A DNA stretch of 64,000 bases from Liolophura sinensis (taxonomy: Eukaryota > Mollusca > Polyplacophora > Chitonida > Chitonidae). The stretch spans positions 53,666,984 through 53,730,983 of the forward strand of contig NC_088300.1 of the NCBI RefSeq assembly GCF_032854445.1. The letters are read 5' to 3'. The notes below the pieces were generated by a model. It had not been told where the DNA came from and ran no database searches. It saw only the letters and a list, made by a program, of their open reading frames with translations. Shown in pieces: positions 26,401 through 36,114 of this stretch; the stretch's first letter is position 1, and each line of letters starts with the position of its first letter. The position numbers and the translations under genes are program-made.

Positions 26401-29400
26401 AGACTGTTTTCAAGAGTAGCTCTGTATGTGACTTGGTTCATTCTCCCTTCACACAACTGCATCTGTCCTGTTCCACCCATACTGAAACAACCCCAGATCA
26501 TCACTGATCCACCCCCATGCTTTACAGTAGGAGCAAGGCAGTCTGGTTTGTAGGCTTCCCCAGGCTCCCTCCTAACCAGTAAGTTGGCTGGAGTAGGCAT
26601 CAACTCAAAATTGGATTCATCACTGAAGAGAACTTTAGCCCAATCATCAACAGTCCAATTCTTGTGATCCCTCGCAAAACGCAAGCGGGCCTTCCGCTGC
26701 CTCTCGTTGATGAAGGGCTTCTTCCGTGCCCTGTGCGACTTAAGACCAGCTTCAAGAAGTCGGTTTCGAACTGTTCTTGCTGAACAAGTCACATTTGTTG
26801 ACAATGCCCACTCATTTCTAAGGTCTCTGGAGGTCTGACGACGATTCTTGATACAGGACCGGATGAGTGCTCGGTCATCTCGTGGGGTAGAAAGACGTTT
26901 CCTGCCTCGACCAGCTAGCAGTTTTGTAGTACCATGTTCGGCTTGCTTTTTCTTGGTGTAATGAACTGCTGTCTTAGAGATCTTCAGTTTTTTGGCCACT
27001 CGTCGCTCGCTCAATCCAGTATCCAGCTGTGCCAAGATGGCTGCCTTTCTGGCTCCACATAATTCTTTCGTTTTAGGCATTATGGGAGCTGACAACTACC
27101 GAGTTGTGCTGCGTCTTAATATATAAACAAGAGACCCCTATTTATGTAAGCCTACATGTAAACAGGAAACCACTCTTTATGTAAGTCTGCATGTAAATGG
27201 AAAGCATGAAATTGCCTCGCATACACCCTAGGAATACAACTGACCTTAAAGCATATCAAATACGACAAAGTATTATGGAATCAGCTGGATTTTTGTCGTA
27301 TTCATTGTAATCTTCGGTTAATACACCTTTAGGGTTGCCAGGCATTAAAATGAACAAGAAACCAAAGAAAATATGAGTGGTCTAATAATTTTTTCCATGA
27401 CTGTAGGTTCACCATGTTCACCTGATTTTATCTGACAAGATCTTCCTTATACTGAATTCTAGTCCAGCCAACTCTGCTAATGTTTCAGTTGAGGACTTCC
27501 GGCAGAACAGAAAGCTGAACTACGTTGGAATCCCAAACTATGTGACCACTGGCCAACATAGTCATAATGGTGTCGACTACAGATTTCTTGTGATGCACAG
27601 ATTTGGTACAGATCTGCAGAAAATCTTCGAGAGCTCTGGGAAGCTCTTCTCCAAGAAGACAGTGTTTTGCTTAGGCCTAAGACTGGTATGTTTTGCAGGT
27701 GGTGTATTTAACCGAAACCATTTTAGATCGAGGAAGAAATGTTGGTGAGTGTGTTGTAAACCTGTGAATCATAATAGGTAAATATGTAACATAGATATAG
27801 ATATATAGTATAGAAAGGAAATTCATGAACTTAAAATGTTGGCGCATGTGTGTTGAAAAGTGTGATGTTTCAGATTTCCCTAAAGTCATAGCTGTGTTGT
27901 TGCCCAGTAAATTCCTAGTATTTTGGTGAGAATTGGCTTTTTATTACAGCTAGATGCTTTGGAGTACATGCATACTAATGATTATGTACATGCTGACATC
28001 AAGGCCGCCAACATACTGCTGGGATGTAAACGGGGATGTGTCAATCCAAATGAGGTATTAACTAGTTTTCTGTAAACAAGGTCAACACTTCTTCTTTATT
28101 TCCCCTCAGAGATTAACCAGTAAGATCATGTTGAGGGGGAAAAATGCAATACTTCAATGACTGAAGGAAAAGTTTTTGATTTTACCCTGCTGAAGTAGTG
28201 TTATGTTGTTTGCTGTTGTTGACTGTTACAGGTTGACAAAAGACTGAGAAGGTTTGCAAAGTTCTAGCTAAATTTTGCTTTCTTTGCAATATATATATAC
28301 CTAAATGTTTTTAGGCATAAATGTTAGTGTTAATACATGTGATAAAATACTTCTGCAGTAACGGCTGAACTTATGACTTAAGCATGCAGGCTGCGAATAC
28401 TGATATTTCCTTCATTGGTGATGTTGAGTAATCATACACATTACACATACATGTAACTCGACCAACCCCAGTTGTTTGCACCCATAATGATGGAACTAAA
28501 CATCTGCTTAATGTGGACTTTACACTAGTAGACTGACAACAAGCTGATGAGCCAGATTGGTTTCTCCCATACCCATCCAGATTTCTCACAATCATGACAT
28601 ATTGTTGGAGAAATTACCCCATTTCTTTCATTCTCCTCAGGTATACTTGGTAGATTTTGGCTTGGCCTACAGATATCATGTAGATGGCAAACACAAGGAT
28701 TACAAAGAAGATCCACGGCGGGTCCATGATGGTACGATTGAGTTTACCAGCAGAGATGCACACAGGGGTGTGGGTGAGTGCTGTAGTTCTTTAGGTATCT
28801 CAGTTTTGGAATGGCTGACATGGCTGAAGAAACCTGATCAAATGCAGATTCCTTCAAACTCTGTGAAAATGGAAATAAAAACTTGTTCAGGGTACATCCA
28901 TTTTACAGTGGTAGGATGTGGCATCAGGCGTGAGCTCTACAACTCCCTTTAAAATCTGGCAAGTATTCCTGGGTGGCTTGTCTGTGGTTTTATGTGGGGT
29001 AGTTGGCTACATACCCTGAGATACAAAGCTTTTTTTGTAGTATCCCATTATTTTCTTGTTTAAACCGCAATATGGAAGTTTTTTTTATATGAAATAAATA
29101 TTTATGAGAAGATGACTAGAAATGATATGTGTGGTGTGTCTTGCCAGTGCCGGCCAGAAGAGGGGACCTGGAAATCCTGGGCTACTGTCTCCTACAGTGG
29201 CTGTGTAGTCGCCTACCCTGGGAAGACAATTTGGAGGATAAAGACTACGTCAGCGACTCTAAACACAGGTCAGTTCATTGACACATGGAAATACAGTTAC
29301 TATCAACATGAACGTATACAAAGTTAATATTGTGAGGATAATTTGTAAAACTTCTCTGTGCTCCCAAGTCTGAAGTCAAACTCTTCCTGGGGCCCGTTCC

Positions 29401-32400
29401 AGAAAATGCGCTGAACGTTGCATGCACTTAAATTCTAAGGGCACCAGTACTGTAGGTATTACGTTACCATGGTAGTTGTGGGATGTAGCACTACTTGCGC
29501 TTTGTGAAACGAGCCCCTGATTATACGTAGTAAAGTATTAATGTACACTTTATCATTTAAAGCGTGGAAACACACAGTGTAGTCTTGCTATATATAACAA
29601 TCACATATAACATAACCAAAATGAGAAGGCTACATTTGGATTCACCACAGCTAAAACTGCAAACAAACAATGATTTTTTTCAAGAATAATACATGACTAG
29701 CATGCCATTCTTAGTTTCGTTACGACCTACTCACATGTAAAATGTGTGTAATGTTTTGAATATTATGTCAGTTCCAGCTATTTAGAATTTTTTATATGAA
29801 TACTGAAGAGTGTGTTATTATTTGGTAAATTTTCCGACGACACACATCTAGGCAAAGCTCTGTTCACATGGTGTTCCCATATTCTTAAGACACAAACTGA
29901 AAAGTTCATTGCTGCTTAAGGGAATGATTCCTCTATATTCAAATGGAGTCATGCAGGGCTCAGTTATCCCCCTTGCATGTTATAGCAAGGCCTCATTGTA
30001 TTTATAATTTGTAGGTACCTGAGAGGGATGCAATGCTTACATGTTGTGGAGCTCACTGTTGTGGCAATGTATAAATTGATACAGGGAGGGAACATCATGT
30101 GTGTAAAGATCCAGTTGGAAAGAAAGTTGTGATCTTTTGCAGAAACTAATACCTTCATTGAACTGTGAGGACTAATCTCAAAAATTAAAAAGAAAAATTG
30201 TTGTCTGCAAAGAATTTGCCAAAGAAGAAGTTAAGTTACATCATAAAGAGGAGCAGTGGAATATAATTTCATGAAATAATGTAATAAATAATATGTTGGT
30301 TATCTGACAGTTGCTTGCTTGGGAAAAAAATAACCAAGATGACTGGGTCTTCATAATTTTGGATAAAATTTCTGCTGATGAAGTCAAAGACAGGACAGGA
30401 GAACATGGGAACAATAAAGTTGATGATTCAAGGATTGTGTTTGTGTTTGTTAGGTACATGGATAACGTGGACTTACTGATGAAGACATGTTTCCCAGCAG
30501 GAGATGGGCCAGGTAGGACAGCCACACAAAACACACCCTGCTGCTCACCCAGCAGCACCACGTGTGCTCCATTCTGAGTTCTTGTGGGATTTCAAACTAG
30601 ACCAGTCACCTACAGTAGTCTGGGCTTACCACCAGTAGTCAGTATTCCCTGGCAGGATCTTGTTGCCAGTGCTTCTTGCCCATTCATTCAGCCACACAGT
30701 TACCTACATGTAGTTGTCTGTCAGGCATATGCAATTTCGTCATGACACTGTTCCTCTAAAGGAGGTCAAATTACCATTGTGAATTTATACTAGGAAAGCA
30801 TGTGAACAAACCAGAGATAGCATATTGTAGGCCACCAAATTTGAGCCACCTTCTTTCACTTGAGTAACCATGGCAAATGGCTTGTCTGCAGTTTGTCTCT
30901 GTTAATGCTGCTACTTTTCTGCCACCACATGATTGAACAGCCCTTGTATAATTGGGTAATGTGCATGATTTCCATAGCAACAGAAATATTTTTCTAGGTT
31001 GCAAAGGTTATTAATACTGTCTGCCATGTTGAGCGCTTTTTTTTTCTCAGTTTTTGCATATCCACAAGAAAGGCAAACATTTTGTTGGGCCCAAGTACAT
31101 ATATGTGGAATTTATATCTTGCGAAAAAGGTGAATACTTTGGCCATCAAGTAAAATATGAATCAGAGAAATGCTCTCAGAATATTTATTAAATGTTCAGT
31201 TTTGGCTGCATAAGTTAGACACATTTTGTTTTTCACTTGCATAAAAGAGATAAAGTAAAACTCTGTAAGCCCGGTTGGAAAATTTTCAGTTCTAACGTCC
31301 ACATGTAAAAATGTGAGTTGTCTCAATAACAACTTGAACAAAACTTTCTGCTCTTTAACAAACTCTTTATATCTTCAGCTGAGCTCAAGCAGTACTTGAA
31401 ATATGTGTCAGCGTTGAAATATGCAGAAAAACCAGACTACAATAAACTACGAAAAATGCTACGTACTGGTTTAGGGAAAAAAGGAGATGAATGGACATTA
31501 GACTTGGATGTAAACAGTACGCGACAAAAGCCCATAGAACAAAAGGTGAGAATTAAGGAGCAGTGTATGTAAGTGAGGGATGGGATTGGGCTTCCTGTGG
31601 GTTGTCTCAGTGTATTTCAGGCTGCTTCGTTTGAAGGTGTTTGTCAGGCGTGTGGGTCGTCGTCATATGACTGAAAAATTGTTGAGAACGACGTTAAACC
31701 CCAAGCACTCAGGCGTGTGGTGAAGGTCAGTGGTCACCTCACCCAATAAACCTGACCATCATCTGACATAAGAGCAAAACTCTTGAGCATGGCACTAAAA
31801 CAGATGAATCAATTGATCAGTTGCATCATTTGTCTCCATGAATTCCCTCTGCAGCCTGCACTCATGGTATATCCATGTGAACAGTGATACAGAAACGTAT
31901 TTGTGGTCACACCTAATGTGTAAGCTCTTAAGTGAACTATAAAGAAAATATACAGGTTCTATTGCAGATTTGGTTTTCAGATTATGTACGTAAATTACGC
32001 TGTACTGCATTTCTAGGTTATGCAAGTCATTCAAGCATCTATATATTTATTTATTTATTTATTTGATTCGTGTTTTACGCCATTATGCCAGCATTATGGT
32101 GGGAGGAAACCGAGCAGAGCGCATGGGAACTCCATGACCATCTGCAGGTTGCTCGCAGATCTTCTCATGTATGATCGGAGAGGAAGGCAGCTTGAGCTGG
32201 ACTTCTGAGAGGCTGCAGAGTCATTGCGCTGCAGTAGATGGCCACCAGAATATTTGTCTTCTTTAAAGCTGATGTGTTTGGGAACATACAAGTTGCAAAA
32301 ATGCTTTTCAACTATACCAACTGTGTAACTTTGGCTTTAAGCTTTGGTGCAGTGTGAAGTTAAAATCAGTTGTGATATTGACTTCAGTACTTCATATCCG

Positions 32401-34514
32401 AGTTTCTATAGAGTGATGATTTTATTCTTTTCAGACATCAAGAGATGTAAGAATGTTACTTGTTTAACTGGAAATTTATGTTTTTATCTTGACAGAAGGC
32501 AAGAAAGAGAAAAAGTTCAGAAAATCCAGGCAGCAGTCAGCCTAAAGTTGCCAAGGAATCACCACAAGACGTGCAAGAGCCATTGACACCAGCTATGCGC
32601 GAGAGACTGGCCAAAATGCGAAATGGGTCCTCCTTATCGCTTCCCAAGTCACTGGCTTGTGATTCAGCAGCTGTGGGTGCCTCTGGGCGGAGTTCCTCCA
32701 ATAACAGCCTGGGGTCACAGAGAGCACGGAAAGCTGGCAGGATCGCCCTTGTACAAGCTGGAGAGACAGATCAGGACGTGTCAAAAGGTTGGCAGAGATG
32801 CTCAGTTTTCTGAGCCACAGTTCTGCCCAACGCAGAAATAACCAAGTAACCTTGTTTTTTATGTTGCTACTAAATGAAATTTTCATTCAGTGAATGGTGC
32901 CTTCACAGTACTGGTAATGATCATGATGGAATATTCAGTTTTTCAAGCTCTGGGGCCAGTTGCTTAAAAGGTATTAGGACTTAAACCAGACTGAAGTTCC
33001 ATTTACTTTGAATTAGGATGAGACTGGTATTAAGATTTAAGCCTGGCTTAACTTTAATACACTTTTGAACAACTGGTCCCTTATTCATAATGAAAAAGTT
33101 CCTTTTTGATAAGAATGCAGCTACCTTGAGGGCTTTATAGTCTGTACATATGTTTCTAGATACATGTATTGATAAGGGTCAACCACCAAATTTTAATGTG
33201 GGGTGACATGTAAAATATTAAATAAGCACAGAGATGCAACTCAAAGCTGCATTGTGGTTTGTGCCCCTCCTATTGTCCCTGCCTTGAATACTTGGAAACT
33301 TGTTCATAGCTGATCCTCAGACGTGCATGAAAGCTTCACTGGATGGTATTTTGTCATGTTTTTTTTCTTTTGTTTTACAAATTTACAATTTGATTTCACT
33401 CATCTCAAATGTTCTTTGCTGTTTATAATAATTCTGCATGTACGTTTATATGAATTCTGTTTCAGTTTCAAATGAAAAATACATTTGTTTATATATTTAT
33501 GTGTTACAAGAGGTTAGCCCCTCTATGAAGCTAGTCTGTGAGGGTTAATATTGTCAGTGTCAAGTCCCACGCTTGTGAAAAAAAGAGAAAAAAAAATTTT
33601 TCTTGGAAGATAAAAATATCAGGATTTCCATGTACAGTTTTGTAAGGGCCCTCCGCCTTCGTAAGCCCCATCTTGGAGCAACAGCTCTAACCAATGAGAT
33701 TGCTCTAACATTGTCACAGTCACATGACCCTGGGGTTTGTTTTACTAAAGGACATTATATCCACATACATGTATTAAGTACCACTGTCTGTCATGGTACT
33801 TATATGCACACAATGAATGCTTTGTGCCAATGATCAATGACTTTCTCCAGTGTCATCCACCTACAAATCCTAAATGTATAGACCTGAAAGCTGTCTGTAA
33901 AATAATCTTGAAACAGTCTTGAGTAGAGCTTACATGTAACTGGGTATATTGATCTGTGATCAATTGGGAAGGGGCAAATTTTTTAATCTTGTGAGGTGGC
34001 GTTAGTGTGAGGCAGGACTTCGAGCCATTGTTATGTCAAGAATGGATTGTAGCACAACATCTACAGCATTACAATGTATCAGTTTCTGTTGTAACGTCTT
34101 ACTGTCGTTAATGTGAAGTCAGCATGATGAGCTGGGAAAGGAACATTTGATGTGAGTGAAATGTCAGGTCCTCCTATTTTATGTCGTTTTCTTGAGGCAA
34201 AGGTGGTGAAATAAAAGGTGGGTAGAAAATTACAGAATTTAGCTAACTTGAAAGTCACTGCTTTTAGTGGGTTATCTTTTCACTTGGCACTGAATGAACA
34301 TGTATTAGATTCCAGCTTTACTGTGAACATTCTCCATATTGTCAGTCACTGATAGCTCAGAGTGTACATTAATTACAGATATTCCTTTTCTTGTTTTCTC
34401 GTGACAGCCTCCACATCCTGTTCAACGGGAAGAAGACGGGTGAAGAGGACCAAGGCAGTGACAACTGACATGGCTGTACAGACTTCCCCAGCTATCGGAC
34501 GTAAACGCAGATAA
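20435..34514 (+). CDS. VRK1: Vaccinia-related kinase, VRK1/VRK2 type (complete, 12 coding exons)
   Basis: Ser/Thr kinase of the VRK family, which in animals phosphorylates chromatin and nuclear-envelope proteins such as BAF and histone H3. Exons: 20435-20480, 24061-24201, 24671-24726, 25511-25580, 27489-27685, 27950-28054, 28641-28773, 29148-29268, 30454-30512, 31379-31545, 32496-32787, 34408-34514 (TAA); 1494 nt, 497 residues, phase continuous. Kinase features: glycine loop GIGQGGFG (51-58), ATP lysine K80 in VMKVEP, VRK signature NGPLFCEL, catalytic HADIKAAN (D186), DFG at 210-212, and YKEDPRRVHDGTIEFTS. The tail (366-497) is basic and serine-rich with KARKRK and terminal RKRR, fitting a nuclear VRK1-like protein. 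No C-terminal membrane anchor of the VRK2 type is seen. It is longer than human VRK1 (396 residues) because of the tail. Synteny with FANCL points to VRK2, so the gene may represent the pre-duplication VRK1/2. Symbol chosen by protein similarity. Confidence 0.94.
22330..22705 (-). repeat. Dispersed repeat pair, copy 2 (inverted relative to 18945-19350)
   Basis: See the matching blocks under 18945-19350; here they read on the minus strand. The two copies lie on either side of the first VRK coding exon, about 3 kb apart. Confidence 0.75.
22760..23510 (+). repeat. Two diverged tandem copies of a SINE-like segment
   Basis: Copy 1 is about 22760-23060 and copy 2 about 23250-23505. Shared ordered blocks: ATATCAGTATGTCAAA / ATATCTGTATGTCACA, AAAGTTCA, TGGTGGTTTACCC / GGTGGTTTTCCC, GGTTTCC near a GCC..AAA-AACTGACC-like end, and finally ATTTGATATTCTAATGAT in both. 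Blocks with GTTTCC-rich motifs recur near 39320-39400, 46430-46530 and 47900-48040, so this is likely a third SINE family in mixed states of decay. Confidence 0.6.
24061..24201 (+). CDS. VRK1: VRK exon 2, ATP-binding glycine loop
   Basis: Acceptor TATATTGCAG ends at 24060; donor GTAAAT follows 24201. The frame giving DVKKKPWKIGPGIGQGGFG is the one that joins exon 1 and exon 3 in phase. A longer open frame over the same bases, from 23963, is a shadow. The exon follows a 3.6-kb intron rich in repeats. Confidence 0.92.
25024..25164 (+). repeat. SINE family A, 5'-truncated copy
   Basis: Starts at GGTCTGTCAGCAACTTGCAG in the SINE body, about 10-20 bases past the head/body junction. Ends in the AATAAATAAATAAAT-type tail. 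In VRK intron 3. Confidence 0.82.
25745..27403 (-). mobile_element. Tc1-type DNA transposon, full length, TA target site
   Basis: 1659-bp element flanked by TA on both sides (25743-25744 and 27404-27405). The first 27 bases at each end are identical inverted repeats (25745-25771 and 27377-27403; outer part CAGTCATGGAAAAAATTATT). Imperfect complementarity continues inward to about 78 bases, including TTTCTTGTTCATTTTAA in both arms. It carries a single uninterrupted transposase frame. Located in VRK intron 4, antisense to VRK, its right end 85 bases upstream of exon 5. Confidence 0.95.
26052..27080 (-). CDS. Tc1/mariner transposase, DD34E
   Basis: Cut-and-paste transposase of the Tc1 group, 342 residues, usual length for the family. 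The start is the ATG at 27080-27078 (MPKTKELCGARK). An N-terminal paired-like DNA-binding domain has two helix-turn-helix segments (about 10-45 and 70-112) joined by an AT-hook-like GRGRKR at 57-62. Catalytic triad: D154 in LFSDESNF, D246 in FQQDNAPCH, E281 in SPDLNPIENLW. There are 34 residues between D246 and E281, defining DD34E. A glycine-rich HGGGSVMIWG precedes the second aspartate. No frameshift or internal stop interrupts the frame, so the copy may be young. No intron needed. Confidence 0.95.
   Translation of the reverse strand: MPKTKELCGARKAAILAQLDTGLSERRVAKKLKISKTAVHYTKKKQAEHGTTKLLAGRGRKRLSTPRDDRALIRSCIKNRRQTSRDLRNEWALSTNVTCSARTVRNRLLEAGLKSHRARKKPFINERQRKARLRFARDHKNWTVDDWAKVLFSDESNFELMPTPANLLVRREPGEAYKPDCLAPTVKHGGGSVMIWGCFSMGGTGQMQLCEGRMNQVTYRATLENSLLPSAAKLFPGSNDWIFQQDNAPCHTARSVKTWIENRNIRTMNWPAQSPDLNPIENLWNIIKFKMENHKPKNKANLFEFLQQEWAAVTAGQCNKLVESMPRCMAAVIKNNGHAIKY
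27950..28773 (+). CDS. VRK1: VRK exons 6-7, catalytic loop and activation segment
   Basis: Exon 6 (27950-28054) encodes YVHADIKAANILL: the catalytic aspartate is D186 and the preceding residue is alanine, where human VRK1 and VRK2 have glycine. Exon 7 (28641-28773) encodes VYLVDFGLAYRY and the VRK-specific segment YKEDPRRVHDGTIEFTSRDA. The metal-binding motif is DFG, where human VRK1 has DYG. All residues expected for activity are present. Confidence 0.92.
29389..29517. repeat. Foldback MITE-like element
   Basis: Left end GGGGCCCGTTCCAGAAAATG; the right end reads GGGGCTCGTTTCACAAAGCG in reverse complement. About 129 bp with no coding capacity. In VRK intron 8. Same style as 32952-33080 and a half-element near 822. 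Confidence 0.65.
31640..31715 (+). repeat. SINE family B fragment
   Basis: TGACTGAAAAATTGTTGAGA and ACGACGTTAAACCCCAAGCA match the reverse complement of the left part of 37852-38150. Fragment in VRK intron 10. Confidence 0.6.
32041..32232 (-). repeat. SINE family A, minus orientation
   Basis: Tail of TTTA repeats at 32041, then GATTCGTGTTTTACGCC, GCCAGCATTATGGTGGGAGG and body. The head side near 32232 is partly deleted (box B region missing). In VRK intron 10. Confidence 0.8.
32952..33080. repeat. Foldback MITE-like element
   Basis: Starts GGGGCCAGTTGCTTAAAAG; the reverse complement of the end reads GGGACCAGTTGTTCAAAAG. About 129 bp, in VRK intron 11. Internal sequence differs from 29389-29517, so the two share terminal style rather than a proven common origin. 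Confidence 0.65.
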
Positions 34515-36114
34515 CCAATCAGTAGCTAGTGTCTGTATACCTGCAATAGTACTTCATGCAAGAAGTCAAGAACTGCATCAACCTTTATCCACCTGTACAT
34601 GAAGCTGGGTTCACACAGAGTGATGTATGGCATTGACTCATCAAATGAAGATAGGACAAATTCTATTTTGCAAACTGTATTCACATGGTGTAACTTCTTG
34701 CATTTCTCTTTTTTCATTCAACAAGTCTATACCACAAATGCTGCTGTGTGAATAAGGATTTGCCAAATTCTAAAGGTGGATTGAAAAAAAGGACAAGTGC
34801 TATTTCATAAGCTACATGCAGAGAATACCATTTGGTCAATGCCACAATGATAACTTATGAAATTGCATCAATTGAACTGGTGGAATTTGACAGGTTGACT
34901 TGATCAGTGCACACTGTCAACAGGGTTTTACATAAGCCGATCACATACCTAGATTCTTTAAATATATTTACATGTTTAAGGAGATTTTAGATATAGTTTC
35001 ATACATTAAGACAGATGTAAACACAACAAATGAAGTGTCAGATTCCACCAAGTAATATGTTCTAGTCTACTTTTATAAAGTTATGACGGAGATTTGTAGA
35101 AGAGAAGTAGATAATACTAGGGTTCATTTGTGTATATTTTGTGAGGTTTTATCTTGCTGTGCATAAGCCGTCCAGGCAAATGTAAATCAATGCTTTGTAC
35201 TTAAGGTATTATTTTACTATCATTTCTATATGAATTACCTCTCATTGTCTTTCAGTTTTGCTGATAATCTTGAAGAAACACATTCCGCTGTATCACTTGT
35301 AAATAATTCTAATGAAAATCGAAATTCAAGAGAACTTTGCCAAGGAAAGTGCTTGTTTGTTCTCTTCTTCGGTTATGTAATAGGTGACCTTTTGTACCAG
35401 TGTGCTAGTGAAAAATCCCATTGCCACATCACATCAGAACATGATATGCCCTGGTGAGCCAAATGAACCTATTCCTCAGAAACAGTAAAAAACTTTTTGT
35501 GTACAATCAATGTCTTGAACTTGTTTATCAAGGGTCATTTCATCTGTCAATTTGACTGCCACTAGGAACAGATATAGCGGACACCAGAGGACATGGAATT
35601 AGGTCTCAGTATTCCCAGAGTTGGGAATCTACACAGAAGGCACAACACAGGCGGTGGCCCCTCTGGTGACCAAGCGAACAGTATGTCACTGCCAACTTCC
35701 TGAGGCCACTGGCTACTTTCCTGAAAGCATGGAACACTAAGTATTGCCGATGCAGCTGTGTATAAATACAATGACAAGGTTGTTGTGACACTTATACTTC
35801 TAAGCCTGCTTCTCGACAGTATGTAACATTATATTCACAAAACATCTAGGCCAAATGTATAAAGCAAATGACTTTAGGATTAAGACCAAGTTAATTTCAG
35901 TGACTGCTCATGATCAGGTTATGCTAATCTTTGTGGAATAATCAAATAACGTTAAATAGAAGGACAAGAAACATACACGTGAAACAATGATTTGTATTAT
36001 GAAAACGAGAACTGACAGAAAAGGTTGTCTCTTCTGTTAAGGGTAAGAAAAAGTGGTCTCTTCTGTTCAGGGTGAAAAAAAAAATGGTCTCTTCTGTCAA
36101 GGGTAAGAAAATTA
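34515..36114. other. VRK-FANCL convergent intergenic region
   Basis: 1.6 kb between the VRK stop and the FANCL stop. It must contain both 3' untranslated regions, which could overlap. No canonical poly-A signal could be assigned with confidence. Open stretches here (for example 35230-35457) have no recognisable similarity. The last 95 bases are a minisatellite touching the FANCL stop. Confidence 0.6.
36020..36114. repeat. Minisatellite abutting the FANCL stop codon
   Basis: Three units of about 29-32 bp: TGTCTCTTCTGTTAAGGGTA, GGTCTCTTCTGTTCAGGGTG and GGTCTCTTCTGTCAAGGGTA, each followed by an A-rich spacer. It would form the first part of the FANCL 3' untranslated region. Confidence 0.85.

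Noticed and set aside
26059-26553. Plus-strand open frames over the Tc1 element
   Set aside because: They are shadows of the minus-strand transposase, which has the full DD34E motif set.
27081-27095. Five-codon N-terminal extension of the transposase
   Set aside because: It begins with TTG; the ATG at 27080 gives the normal family length.
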